From positions 135,780,001 to 135,844,000 of the forward strand of contig JBITNC010000001.1 of assembly GCA_050084985.1 (NCBI GenBank): a stretch of 64,000 nt of DNA, read 5' to 3'. The stretch is from Nageia nagi (taxonomy: Eukaryota; Pinophyta). The translations under genes were made by a program, and so were the position numbers. A model generated the notes under the pieces. That model had not been told where the DNA came from and searched no databases. It saw only the letters and a program-made list of their open reading frames with translations. Every line of letters starts with the position of its first letter. Positions within the stretch are counted from its first letter, which is position 1. Shown here one piece after another: positions 10,306 through 21,812 of this stretch.

Positions 10306-11132
10306 TGTAGACACCTAAAAATGTCCCCTTTTTAACTAGTAAACATTGAAATAATCATAACTCTTTATACAAGCCTCAAATAAGCTTGAAAAATCCATTA
10401 TTGGATAGCTCTCATCGAGTACATGCAAAACGAGTGGTCACATGACCCCTTTTCAATAAAAATTGACTATTTGGCGATCATTTTAATATTGTTATAAAAT
10501 TGTTAACCAGTCGTCGGCGTTCACCTTGAAATGCCGACATTTTGATCCAGTCGCTGGCGACTCTGTAACAGCCGAATGGAAGCCAAAATAGCGAGAGAAA
10601 GTTGAAACTCTTCATTTTTCCAAGATGAGGTGGATATAGGGGGTCAGTTACAACCTACGGTGGCTGTTCACTTCCTCTTACCAGCCTTGAAACATCTCAT
10701 CCAAAATCTATAAATACAAGCCAATACAAAGCAAATAGGAGAGGAATAGAACCCAATTTTGAAGTAGGGTAATGCTGTCAAAATCTTGTGAGCTCATACC
10801 TTTTATTGTTTTATGCTAGTTTCAATTTAATACATGTTATACATAGATGCGTTGATATTGTTGTCTTTTGCACGTGTGTAGGATTTATAGGTTGTCCACA
10901 TCAAGGAAAGAAACAAGCAAAATCAAAAACAATGGAGATCTAATACTCTTATTTTGGCAATGGCATTTGTAAAAGTCCCTTCTAAGGGCATATTGTAGTT
11001 TGAACTAAATATCAATATCAATTTGCAATAACAACATTTATATCTATTTCATATTATTTGAGGTTCAGTGAAGATTGAAGAATAATTTTATTGTATGTTA
11101 TTCTACATTCCAGCTCCATTTTCACTGCAACA
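10306..11132 (+). repeat. 3' LTR of element A, 827 bp
   Basis: Starts TGTAGACACC after the polypurine tract and ends CACTGCAACA, where similarity to the 5' LTR stops. A TATA box lies at 10709-10716. About 200 bp upstream of it lies a 20-bp ladder of the motif AGTCGTCGGCG (10509, 10529, 10549). The following bases belong to element B. Confidence 0.93.
10509..10559 (+). promoter_or_regulatory. Motif ladder in U3 of the element A LTR
   Basis: Three related 11-mers start exactly 20 bp apart: AGTCGTCGGCG (10509), AAATGCCGACA (10529), AGTCGCTGGCG (10549). They match the ladder in the leader and in the LTR of C. Their position upstream of the TATA box suggests an enhancer, which is inference. Confidence 0.6.
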
Positions 11133-11520
11133 CACTTGAAAAGGCTATAGAGGAAACTCCAGATGAGGAGGCCTTGTTTATCTCTTACAATACATTGGTA
11201 GGAATTACCAACCCTCAAACTATGAAGGTCAAAGGGTTTTTTAAAAAGCACCCTCTCATAATATTGTTGGATTTGGGAAGTACTCATAATTTCATTAATC
11301 CATGAGTTGCTAAGGTTGCTGACTGTTACATCCATCTTATAAATAATTTTGAGGTTATGGTTGGTAATGGAGGAAAAATAGCATGTAAAAGCACATGTCA
11401 TAATGCCAAACTAAGCATGGACTACTATACTTTGAAAAGTGACATGTATGCTTTACCACTTAGGGGATGTGATATAGTTTTGGGGGTACAATGGCTGAGG
11501 ACTATGGGCATCATATAGTA
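11133..11520 (+). pseudogene. Protease fragment of element B
   Basis: The first bases after element A continue a gypsy protease: LVGITNPQTMKVKGFF, then LLDLGSTHNFI near 11262-11295, where the active-site Asp is kept but the residue before Gly is Leu rather than Ser or Thr, and later GCDIVLGVQWL. A stop follows Pro at 11303. The N-terminal gag-protease part is on the other side of element A, outside the window. Confidence 0.8.
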
Positions 11521-11819
11521 GAATTTTGCAAAATAGATGAATAAGAGCATAATATTAGGGGATTATAGGGTGTATTTGTATAAATTATGATCTCACATAA
11601 CATGGAAAAGATCCTACAAAAAATTAGAAAAGGGATGTTGGCACAGTTATACTCTTTATCAATCACCAAATATAAAATCATAGAGCCTAAAGATCTACAA
11701 CCCATCTTAAGTAATAATTCAAGTAACTTTGAGCAACTAAGGGGCTTACCACCTCAATGATCACATGATCATGCTATCTAGTTGGTGCTGACAAGTCACC
11801 CACCAAACATTCATCCTTA

Positions 11820-13140
11820 TCGGTATCCTTATTTACAAAAACATGAAAGTGAAAAATTGGTTAAGGAACTATTGGATGCAAGAGTAATCTAGCCTAGCAT
11901 AAGCCCATATTCTTCTCTAATTATATTGGTTCATAAGAAGGATGGTTCCAAGCATATGTGTGTGGATTTCAAGGCCCTCAACAAAATTACCATCAAGAAC
12001 AAATTTCCCATCTTGATCATTGATGAATTATTGGATGAACTACATGGGGCAAGACATTCTTCCAAGTTGGAGCTACAATCTGGGTATCACCAAATTGACC
12101 TTAAGGAGGATATACTAAAAGCTACATTTCACACCCATGAGGGCCATTATGAGTTCCTAGTCACACCTTTTGGCATCACAAATGCTCCATCCACATTTCA
12201 AAGTTTAATGAATTAGGTGTTTTATCCATTCCTTAGGAAGTTCATTTTAGTTTTCTTTGATGATATCTTGATCTATAGTAAGGCATGGCAAGAACATGTG
12301 GCACATGTTGACCAAACCTTACAAATTTTTAAGGAACGCTAGCTATATGCAAAAAAATCAAAATGTTCATTTAGTAAGAGGGAAATTGATTACTTAGGCT
12401 ATGTTATATCTGAAGAGAGAGTTAAGATGGATCCATAAAAGATTACTAACATGCAAAATTGGTCTATTTCTACATCTTTGAAAAGTCTTTGAGGATTCTT
12501 TGGGTTGATAGCCTATTATAGGAAATTTGTGAAGGATTATGACAAGATTGTAGCACCTCTAACCATATTGTTGAAAAAGAATGCATTCCAATGGTCCCCT
12601 CAAGCTGAGGTAGCTTTCTTTAAGCTCAAGGAGGTGATGTGTACCACCTTGGCATTAGAAATGCTAGATTTTTCTAAAACCTTTATGATAGAAAGTGATG
12701 CTTGTGGAGTAGAAATTAGGGTAGTATTAATGTAGGAGGGGCATCCCTTGGCATTCACTAGTAGAGCACTCTCTAGAAAAAATTTAGGTAAATCCACTTA
12801 TGAAAAAGAAATGCTTACCATCATTCATGTAGTTCAACATTGGAGACCATATCTCATTGGTCACCATTTCATCATCCTCATAGATCATCACAATTTGAAA
12901 TTTTTTATTGAGCAATGCATTTCTACACCTGAGCAACAAAAATGGGTGACCAAACTATTAGGGTATGATTATAAGATAGTATACCATAAAGGTAAGGAGA
13001 ATGTGGTTGTTGATTCTTTATCTAGAAAATTTGAAGATCAAGTAGCACTACAAACTCTTTCATCTTCTATTCCTCAATGGTTGGATAAAGTTAAACAAGA
13101 GTGGGTAGAGGATAGCTCCACCCAAGAATTGCTAAAATAG
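11820..13140 (+). pseudogene. Reverse transcriptase and RNase H of element B
   Basis: The RT reads [18 protein letters not shown] (from 11926), [32 protein letters not shown] and the catalytic FFDD at 12253-12264, all in one frame. The stretch continues through the connection domain (FFGLIAYYRKFV) to a gypsy RNase H (MIESDACG, YEKEMLTIIHVVQHWR, IDHHNLKFF, KENVVVDSLSR). Several in-frame stops interrupt it, for example at 12214-12216, 12733-12735 and at the end, 13138-13140. The catalytic Asp pair of RT is intact. It would copy element RNA to DNA. Confidence 0.88.
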
Positions 13141-14515
13141 ATCACTCAAGATCCCATGTGTAAACCACACCATACATGGCATGATGGTATTTTGGGATTC
13201 AAAGGTCAAATTTTGTTACCATCTCCTTCAAAATGCAAATCAAAAATACTTGCTAAATTAAATTCCACACCTACATCAGGACATGAAGGATTTTTGAAAA
13301 CTTATAAGCAAGTGGTATGATTATCTATTGGGCAGGTATGAAATTGGATATCAAGTAGTTTATGGTAGCTTTTGATGTGTGTCAATGACAAAAGGGTGAG
13401 ACAATGGGTACTCCCAAACTTCTTCAACCTCTTCCCATACCTACCCATACATTGATTGATATCTCAATGGATTTCATTCAAGACCTTCCTAAATATCATG
13501 GTAAATTAGTTATTTTAGTCGTGGTTGATTGGTTATCCAAATATGCTCATTTTAGTTCATTAGCTCATCCATACAAAGTAGTGATAATGGCATAATTATT
13601 CTTGGATACAATTTTTAAACTACATGGCATGCTAGAGATGATTGTCAATGATCATGATCCCACTTTTACAAGTCATTTTTGGCAAGAGCTTTTTAAACTA
13701 CAAGGTACCCAACTAAACATGAGCTCAGCATGTCACCCACAAATTGATGGTTAGACTAAAATTGTTAACAAATGCTTGGAAACATATTTACATTATTTTA
13801 CTTTAGCATAACATGTGCATTGGGTATGATGGCTTCCCTTGGTTGAGTGGTGGTATAATACATTTTATCATTCTACCAGCAAGATGACCCCCTATGAAGT
13901 AGTGAATGGTCAAGCTCCACCAATAGTCACCTCATATGTTATAGGTATAAATAAAGTTTAGGTAGTTGACTCAGCTTTAGTTACTCATGATGATATTCTT
14001 CATTTGCTCAAGGATAACCTTCAAATAGCTCAACATTGTATGAAATAATAGGATGATCAGCAACATGTGGAAAGAGAGTTCCAAGTAGATGACATGGTAT
14101 TTCTAAGGCTACAACCTTATCACCAAAAATCCTTAAAAATAAAAGGCCCTCAAAAATTAGCCCAAATTTTTATGGTCCATACAAGGTGTTACAGCACATT
14201 AGCCTAGCTACATACAAATTAGAGCTTCCTAATTCTTCCAAGATTCACCTAATGTTTCATGTCTATTTCCTCAAGAAAGTGGTTGGATTAGAGCTTTGGG
14301 TTCAAACATAATTAGCTAAGTTGGCACAAGATGGATCAATGATAGTTGTACCTAAGGTAGTTCTAGATCAATGCTCATGATAGCTTCATAATTGCTCCAT
14401 CATAGAAGTCTTTATGTAATGACAAGGAATGGCACCAAAAGATGCAACATGGGAAATCCTTCATCAGCTGTAGCAATAGTTTCTACACTTCAAGCTTTGA
14501 GGAAAAAGCTTCATC
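13141..14515 (+). pseudogene. Integrase and chromodomain-like tail of element B
   Basis: GHEGFLKTYKQV starts the zinc-binding region, after which the frame shifts near 13315. The core begins around [17 protein letters not shown] (13404-13595) and reaches VNDHDPTF. The usual catalytic Glu in the GQTE-like motif is replaced by Lys (DG-stop-TKIVN near 13746). The C-terminal region has a GPYKV-like core, then KIHLMFHVYFLKKV and a chromodomain-like end with GMAPKDATWE (about 14425-14455), which in this lineage guides insertion to chromatin. Stops and shifts are numerous. Confidence 0.8.
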
Positions 14516-14529
14516 CCAAGAGGGTGGCA
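14516..14529 (+). other. Polypurine tract of element B
   Basis: CCAAGAGGGTGGCA lies directly before the LTR start TGTTAGGATCCC, the expected place and composition. Confidence 0.6.
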
Positions 14530-14932
14530 TGTTAGGATCCCACATCTTAACATTTTAGTGTTAGTATTAGTATTTTATTAACTTGTTGGCCTATATTGTA
14601 ATATTGTGATTATAAGGGTGAGGCTTGATTTTATATTACTATTAGGGTTAAGGTTAGTTTAATATAAATAGATAGAAGTGTGTGGAGAAAGGCATATTGA
14701 ACATTATTTTTTGCCTTTGGTGTTGTAAGGAGGTAGCCCCCTCAAAGCAACCTATGATTCTGCTACTATTTAATAAAATCCTATCCTTATTTTCTTATTG
14801 ATGCTATTTCATGTTCTATTTACTAGTGCATGCTTTGTTATTTCCAATAGATAGTTATCATTTTTCTATTTTAAATCAATATTCATTTCATTTCTATAAT
14901 ATTTCCCTTTTCATATTTGTAGCATTGTAACA
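14530..14932 (+). repeat. 3' LTR of element B
   Basis: Starts TGTTAGGATCCC, contains a TATA-like AATATAAATA at 14661-14670, and is taken to end at GTAACA (14932), giving TGTTA/TAACA ends. The partner LTR is outside the window, so the 3' limit is inferred from these ends and from the start of a new gag reading shortly afterwards. Confidence 0.65.
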
Positions 14933-14998
14933 CTCTATAGGAGGACTAGATGAAAATATTCTCAAGTTGCATCACCTTTGATCCCCTTAAGAGCTACT

Positions 14999-16567
14999 AT
15001 GTCAATTGCATTTGACTCATTCTCAAAAAATCCTTCACCTCTTGTATGTCCTCCAAGTATGGCTCAACTAGCAAACTTCCCTACATGGAATAATAGTCAT
15101 CCCTTAGTTGTAGCTACTAATTCTTTGTCTATACTTTAAGCAAATTTTAAAGTCTTGCCTAAGTATGATGGGTCTAAAAAGATGCCATATGATCACTATC
15201 AAGATGTATCATTGTTGGCTTGAAGCTTTGATATCACTTATGAAATTGTGATAATAAAGCTATTGTCATATTCTTTTGAAGGCAAAATAGCTGAATGGTT
15301 TAGGACTCTCACCTCCCAATCTATAAATTCATTATGTTAAGCCTTGGTTAAAAGATTTTCTATGGATGGTGATGATAGCATGTTCCTTACCCTCATAGCA
15401 TGTATTAAAAGGCATCCACATGAATATATTAATGATTTTAATATCAAATTTGAAAGAATATGGAAGTTCATACTAGCAAGTATAAGACCAAATAATGCTC
15501 AAGCTTTGGTATATTATCAAAAATCCTTCCTTATTTACCTTAATATGCTTATTGTTATGTTAGAACATACATTCCTAGATGTTTATCAGATAGCTAAAAC
15601 TACAAAACATACCTTGGTCTCCTCTACTAAAATGCAGCCTAGAATGATCATGCTTCTATTTCCTAGTTTACCTTCTAAACAAACTCCACAAATGGGTCAT
15701 CTTAGAGTTCTTTCCCTACCACCTCCTCCAAAACCTACTATTCAAAATGAGCTACTAGCATTACCTACTATTGCATCTACAAGTACTAATACTAAACCCA
15801 AGTCTCAAGAAGAGAAAAGGATAAGTTAGTTGGAGATAGCTATCAAAAATCTATCCAATAAGCTCACTCTATAAGAAAGGTAGAATCATGGTTTTAACTA
15901 TAGAACATATGATAATTAGTATCAACCAAGTTTCTAGCCTAGGGTTAATTAGCCAAAATAGTCTAATCCTCCTAAAGAAATTGAGAATGTTGTTATGACC
16001 AATTCTATAGATGGTGCTTCTTTAAGCATTATAGAATGGTGTCCACCATATTTAGCTCCTCATTTTCTAGATTCATGTGTAGTATATCAACATCAATATT
16101 TAGGGTTACATTCCAACCAAAGGGTAGAACCTACTTTAGATCCTACCATTGACCTCACAATGGTTAACTTTTGGGTTTTGGGATTTACTGGGGAATAAGC
16201 AAATTATATCCAAACTAGAGTAACTTCTTTAGTAGTCCCATAGTAGCCTCAAGCCACTTAGTAGTATCCATATTCCACTCAACCTTAACCTAAACCTAAG
16301 AAAACTAAGACACCCTTAACTTATCCTTATAACTAATGACATCAAGTCCCATTTAATTCAAGTACTATTTTGTTGAACTAGGGTACTAGTGCCTAGGGTG
16401 AAACAAACCTTGCTATAACAAGAAAAGAAATCCCAAACAAGGAAATACCCAACACATTGAGATATCCTTTTATCATTGATCATCATACAGAAAAGGCTAC
16501 TCAACACTTCAAAGAAAATTAGTAAAATGAACCAAGTAAGTCTATCTCATATGCTCCATATAATATT
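14999..16567 (+). pseudogene. gag: gag of element D
   Basis: From ATG at 14999 a frame interrupted by stops encodes a gag-like protein: PKYDGSKKMPYDHYQDVSLL, FEGKIAEWFRTL, then ALVKRFSMDGDDS and IKRHPHEYINDFNIKFERIWK, the usual signature of the retrotransposon gag domain. A Pro-rich linker follows (about 15715-15800). No classical CCHC knuckle was recognised. The reading passes without net frameshift into the protease region. Stops are TAA, TGA and TAG. Confidence 0.72.
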
Positions 16568-17760
16568 ATGAAAGAATTGAAGAAAACTCCTTCTAGAATG
16601 ATGATGTTTGATGCATTGAGAATACTAGGTCAATTAGACCTTCTACAAGAAGCTTTAAAATTAAGAAATAGTAAAAAGAAGATAAATGAAGAAATTCCTA
16701 TCTATGCTATGTCTGAAGTTGTCCCTTCAACTCCAATAGGTGTAAATAGACCCCCACCTTTGTATTTATCCCCAAGATTGGAACATTGGGTAACAAATAA
16801 TTGTATGATTGATACTAGAGCTACCATAACTATCATTCCAAAAGTTATTATAGATGAAATGAAATTGTACATTACAAGATGCATTAATAGGGTCATACAA
16901 TTGGATTCTTCCTTAGTAGATGTTGTTAGTGGTGTTAAAGGTGTTCAAATAACCTTGAATGCTTTCCTTGATATTTGTGTTGTCCAAGAAATTATTATAT
17001 TTTATCTTCAACCTCTATTCAAAATTTGTCTTTCCACAGAATTTACTACCAAATTGGAAGGGTATCTAGCCTAAGACTATAGTCATCTTCTACTTTCCTT
17101 CCAAAACAAATAGGTAACGATTTTGAATGAGGGCATTGAAACTATCCATCTCAAGAGTATCAATGAAGTACATTGCATAAATGATCCATAATCAATGGAA
17201 ATATTTGAAAGTGATACACTAAGAGAATCACTACTAACAACTAAAGTTATATCATCCAATGACCTGAATTATCAAATCATAGATGCTAGCATGGATAATT
17301 ATTATCTATATGAAAATGTTTAGCCAGTTTTAGTTACTATTAATAGAGAATAAGAGGTATGGATGATGTATTTTGATGGTTCTCAATGCAGACATGGATG
17401 TGGAGCTAGGGTCATACTCAAATTTCCTAAAAGGATAACCAAATAATTCTCCTTTTGATTCATATGGACCTATACTAACAATGATATTGAATATGAAGCC
17501 CTTTATTTAGGGTTATCTAAAGTAATCAATTTAGGTATCAGATGCTTAATTATCCATGGTGATCCTAAATTGGTCATTAAGCAAGTTAGAAATTAGATCA
17601 GTGCTAAGCACCATTATTTGAGGAACTACAAGAACATAATGTGGGACTTATTGGAATCATTCTTGGCCATTAATTTGATATTTTTTCCTAGGAAGCACAA
17701 CCAAATAGCTAATACACTTGCTAGAAAAGGAGCATGTTATAACCCTGCACATCATAGAAG
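16568..17760 (+). pseudogene. Protease and upstream RNase H-like domain of element D
   Basis: After FDALRILGQLDLLQEALK the protease motif appears as MIDTRATITIIP (about 16807-16842), with Arg where Gly is usual after the DT. In the same frame, at 17360, starts WMMYFDGSQCRHGCGARVIL, an RNase H of the type found as the second domain in Tat elements: Asp in YFDGS, Glu in IEYEAL, Asp in IIHGDPKLV, and Asn (NTLAR) where the fourth Asp usually stands. It lies before the RT, not after it. The frame breaks near 17720. Element F has the same domain at 33477, also with Asn at the fourth site. Confidence 0.75.
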
Positions 17761-17999
17761 AGGAACTTTTGAGGTCAAAGTATAATGTAGGCCTTCAATT
17801 CTTGATGTTGCAAACTTTTGGCAGGTATTTGACTTTAATGAGCATCAATTTCATTATAGATGAAGCAATGGCTCACACTTTTGGTACTCAAGAGATGTTT
17901 GATTATTTCTAAGAATTAGATGTCATTCAACTAAAAAACAATGTAATATCAAAATGACTACTCTCTTTTGAAAGACTATTTGATTCAAAAGATGTCTTA

Positions 18000-19520
18000 A
18001 AGGTAAAGTATTTGGTCATCTCAAAGGAGAATTATGTTGAGCTGGAGGTAGAACCTGGTAAATTCATAAAAGTTGGTTTAGAATGCTTTGATGTAGAAAA
18101 AGTTGCTATGTCTTAGATTTATCATGAGTTTTCCCAAGTGATTGCTTGGACTTATGATGATCTCAAGACATATGACAAAAATATCATCCAACATACAATT
18201 GAGCTTCAACCAAATGCTAAACCATATAAGCAAAAGTAAAGACTTGTAAATCCAAAAATAGAAGCTATGAAATAGTAGTTAATCAAACTCTTTGATTCAA
18301 AAATCATTTTTTCAATAAAACATTCTTCTTGGGTTGCAAATTTAGTTCCTATAAGAAACAAAATGGAGAAATTAGACTTTGTGTTGATTTCAAAAATTTG
18401 AATAAAGTGTAACTAAAAGATAATTATCCTCTCCCTCCTATGGAATAGATCCTACATATAGTAGCTGGAGCCTATTGTTTTTCAATGATAGATGGCTATT
18501 TAGGATTTAATCAAATTTGGGTGAAGGATGAAGATTAATTTAAGATAGCATTCACAACTAAATGGGGTACATTTGCTTTTCAAAGTATGCCATTTGGTCT
18601 TTCTAATGTAGGAGCTACTTTTAAAAGAGCCATGGATCATGCATTCAATGAGCTAATAACAAGATCATATTAATTTATCTAGATGATATTACTTTCTTCT
18701 CCAAAAGTAGAAGTGATCATTTAGTACATCTAAAATTATTCTTTGAAAAATACATGAAATTTGGTATTTCTATCAATCCAAAATATCAATTTTTATGATC
18801 AATAAAGGAAAGCTTCTTAGTCATATTGTTTCAAAAGAAGGGCTAGCAATTGACCTAGAAAGAGTGAAAGCTATAAAGGTGTTACCACTTCCATCCAAAA
18901 GAAAGGTCATACAGTCATTCCTTATTCAGATCAATTTTGTTAGGAAATTTATTAATAATTTTTCAAAAATTGTATCACTAATCACTTCTATGCTTAAAAA
19001 GGATGCTAAATTTTCCAATTCATATGAAGCAAAGATAGCTTTCAAAGAAATATAAAAGGCTATAACTAAAGCTCTGATGCTTAAGAATCTAGATATGTCA
19101 AAAAAAATTATTATGTATGCACATGGAGTAGATAAGAGTATAGCTACAATCCTCACATAGAAAGATGACAATAATGAGGAACATCCAATTGCCTTTCATA
19201 GCTAAACATTGCATCAACATCAACATAGGTACTCTTTTATTGAAAAACAAGTATTTTCTATCATGAAAGGATTTAAAAAGTTCAAGTATTATGTCTCCCA
19301 CAATAAAATCCTTGTGTATACCATTAATATAGATGTAAGAAATTACATTATACAAGAAGATCTATGTGAAGGAAAGGCTAGCTAGATTATTAAGATAATG
19401 GAATATGATATAGAAATCAAGCCAACCAAGCTGATTAGAGGCAAGGATCTATGTTAGAATATGGCTAAAGCTTCACACATGATTGATTTTATGGAATATG
19501 AATAGCAACTCAATTAGGGG
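18000..19520 (+). pseudogene. Reverse transcriptase and downstream RNase H of element D
   Basis: RT motifs run from EIRLCVDFKNLNKV (about 18370) through YPLPPMEQI, FSMIDGYLGFNQI, WGTFAFQSMPFGLSN to the catalytic YLDD at 18676-18687. The thumb and connection (LLSHIVSKEGLAIDLERVK, 18795 on) and a degenerate gypsy RNase H (KKIIMYAHGVDKSIATIL; RYSFIEKQVFSIMKGFKKFK) follow. Several frame changes and stops are present. With the RNase H before the RT this makes two RNase H domains in one pol. Confidence 0.8.
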
Positions 19521-21270
19521 AGTGATTGGATTAAGCAAATTATTATTTATTTTCAAATGGGTAAGTGCCTTGAAGCTCTAGATAGATTCTAGAAAAGAAG
19601 GTTTAGGTTGCATGTCCTTAAATTTGTTATGATAGATGATAGTTTGTATAGAAATTTTTTTGATCAAATCCTTCTCAAATGTGTGACTAAAGATGAATCC
19701 TAAAGGATATTGTATTAATTGCATTATGGATTCTCTAGCAGGCACTATAGTGGACCAACTATAGCAGCAAAGGTGTTACAAGCTGGATACTACTAGCCCA
19801 CTATATTTTAGGATTCATTTAAGATTGCATAAGAATGTGAAAAATGCAATAGATTTGTGGGAAAAATAAGACAAGATATGATGCCTCTCAAACTAGTAGT
19901 GGTGGATGAGCCTTTTCAACAATGGTGTATGGAATTTATTGGTGTCATAAACCCTAGTTCCTTAGTTGGGTATAAATTTATTTTGACCACTATAGACTAC
20001 TTCACTACATGGTTAGAGGCTATGCCATTCAAACATGCAGATCAAGAAGTGGTGATAGAAATGATTAAAAGGATAATCACCCACTTTAGAATCCCATAAA
20101 CTATAATGTTAGATAATGGTATAGCATTTATAGGAGGTAATATATCAATCTTTGTAGCATAGTATGGAATCTACTAGTTATTCTCTTCAAACTATTACCC
20201 ATAAGGTAATGGGTTAGCTAAATCGACTAACAAAAAATTGACCCAAATTATCAAGAGAACAATTGAAGGGAATCCTAGGTAGTGGCATTCATAATTGTTG
20301 TGTGTGGAGCATGATTGTTCAGAGTTGTTTATTTTAGCCGGATGTATATCCCAGGAAGCTAAAAACGTCTGGAAAATTGCCTTGTAAAAGTAAAGTAATT
20401 TCTAGTTAATCTGGGCCGTTTATTAGGCAAATAATCTGACGGTTGAACTTATGTTTGGTTTAGGGCTTTTTTCCCTAGATAAAAACCCCCCTTTTTGCAT
20501 GAGGGCATAGAAAAAAGACGTGATTTGGTGAGCGAGAAACAGAGACGTGAGACTGTGAGAGAAAATAGAGGATATTACAGCGGATCTGCTGTAGGTTGTA
20601 TTTTCTTCACTTTGCTGGATAATAGAAAGGAAGGACTGGCTGTTGGTGTGGATGTAGCCCAAACTGGGTGAACCACGTATATCTGTGTCTCTCTTATTTA
20701 TGCATTTTCTGTGCTTATATTTCTAAAACATTTTTTGTGTTCTATTGCTCCGTAATAATTATAATTTCCTAACAATAATTGGACTATGCATTATGGGTTG
20801 ATAGAATTAGTATAAAATTAGCTATAAATACATCCCTGTATGCATTAGTATATGGTAAAATATTAGTATTGTCAATACACATGGAGTTACTAGCTTTGCA
20901 AATCCTGTAAGAAATGGAAGACCATGACTTTGATCCATTACTATCCAAATATAATCAGCTCTTGAAAATGGAGGAAGATTGAAACAAATCATATGAGTCA
21001 TTCCAGCATCACCATAGCATAGTCAAGAGATAGTTTGATAAGAAAAAGTATTCCTAGGTGAAGTTTGAACTAGGTGACATTATTCTCAAATGGGATGAGG
21101 AAAGAACAAAACTCGAGAGACATCAAAAATTTGACTCATTTTGGAGTAGGCCCTATGTCATTACCCAAGCTATGCAAAATAATGCATTCAAGTTACAAGA
21201 TGTTATTGGGTCCTAGGAATTACCTATTCCCATCAACGAGATCTATTTAAAGTATTACCGAGTAATGAGG
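19520..21270 (+). pseudogene. Integrase of element D, split by a solo LTR
   Basis: The zinc-binding part (SRHYSGPTIAAKVLQAGYY, CEKCNRFVGK) leads into the core from 19857 (MEFIGVINPSSLVGYKFILT, TIDYFTTWLEAMPF, IMLDNGIAF). The third acidic residue is Lys (GNGLAKSTN, near 20215). At 20295 the gene is interrupted by a 479-bp solo LTR; the reading resumes at 20780 (ALWVDRISIKLA, ALVYGK). The C-terminal segment ends with FDSFWSRPYVIT and IYLKYYRV near 21265. Not functional. Confidence 0.8.
20296..20774 (+). mobile_element. Solo LTR, copia-like, 479 bp, TSD ATAAT
   Basis: TGTTGTGTGTGG to TTCCTAACA has perfect TGTT/AACA ends and is flanked by the 5-bp duplication ATAAT (20291-20295 and 20775-20779). 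The stretch GGGTGAACCACGTATATCTG near the 3' end resembles the conserved end of many plant Ty1/copia LTRs. Removing it rejoins the integrase reading. The strand is inferred from that motif. GC content is higher than in the surroundings. Confidence 0.85.
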
Positions 21271-21812
21271 TAAAATTGGATTCCCCATAAGGCATTGTAT
21301 AGTGTAAATACTTTAAATAAATTGTTTCAAAAAAAACATTTCATAGTTTTCAAAATAGTTAATAGCTTTTAATGCTCAAATTTATTAGGAATTAATGTTG
21401 ATGTGCTACCTAGTTGTCAACTTTAATTTAGCTTAGGTGAGAGTAAATGCTGATATGCTATCTAGCTATAACTAAATTAAATGGCATTTAAGGAAATATT
21501 TCGTTAGATTTCATAAACCATTGTATAAGTACAACAAATTAAACCTAGTATACTTTGAAATTACCAATCCATTTTATGTCAACTAAGTCCATATAATATG
21601 CGGGTCTCAAGATTCTCAAGGAGTAATTATCATTAATGAAAATCCTATCAAATATTGGATAAATAAAACTCCTCCCATACTCGTAGTTTGACACTTAGCA
21701 TATTTTGAGCACCCAAGTTTTAGAGTATTAAGCGGAAAGAAATATTAGAGCCAAGTTATCTTGAAAGAAAAAAGAAGTTGCAAGACCTCTTACTACCCAA
21801 ACTATAATTTTA
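21271..21812 (+). other. Noncoding gap of element D
   Basis: AT-rich sequence between the integrase end and the extra ORF. A short internal repeat is visible (GATGTGCTACCTAGTTGTCAA and GATATGCTATCTAGCTATAA, about 21400-21475). No gene seen. Confidence 0.5.

Larger units (their letters stand above)
1..11132 (+). mobile_element. Element A: Tat-type Ty3/gypsy LTR retrotransposon lacking RT, RNase H and integrase
   Basis: The element has direct LTRs (1-515, truncated by the window edge, and 10306-11132), a long leader, an extra ORF, gag, protease and about 4 kb of noncoding 3' sequence ending in a polypurine tract. No reverse transcriptase, RNase H or integrase motif is present between the protease and the 3' LTR. 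The LTRs, the leader end (about 1940-2270), gag, protease and 3' modules match element C on the opposite strand, which places A in the same Tat-like family. A is inserted in the protease-RT region of element B. I count about seven differences over the 515 bp of LTR that can be compared, so insertion looks recent relative to the decay of its genes. Probably a non-autonomous derivative. Confidence 0.88.
11133..14932 (+). mobile_element. Element B: 3' part of a chromodomain-type Ty3/gypsy retrotransposon
   Basis: Protease, RT, RNase H, integrase, a chromodomain-like tail and one LTR follow in the order of a plant chromovirus. The 5' half lies beyond element A and outside the window. Reading is spread over three frames with many stops, so the copy is dead. 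The LTR is about 403 bp. Confidence 0.87.
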
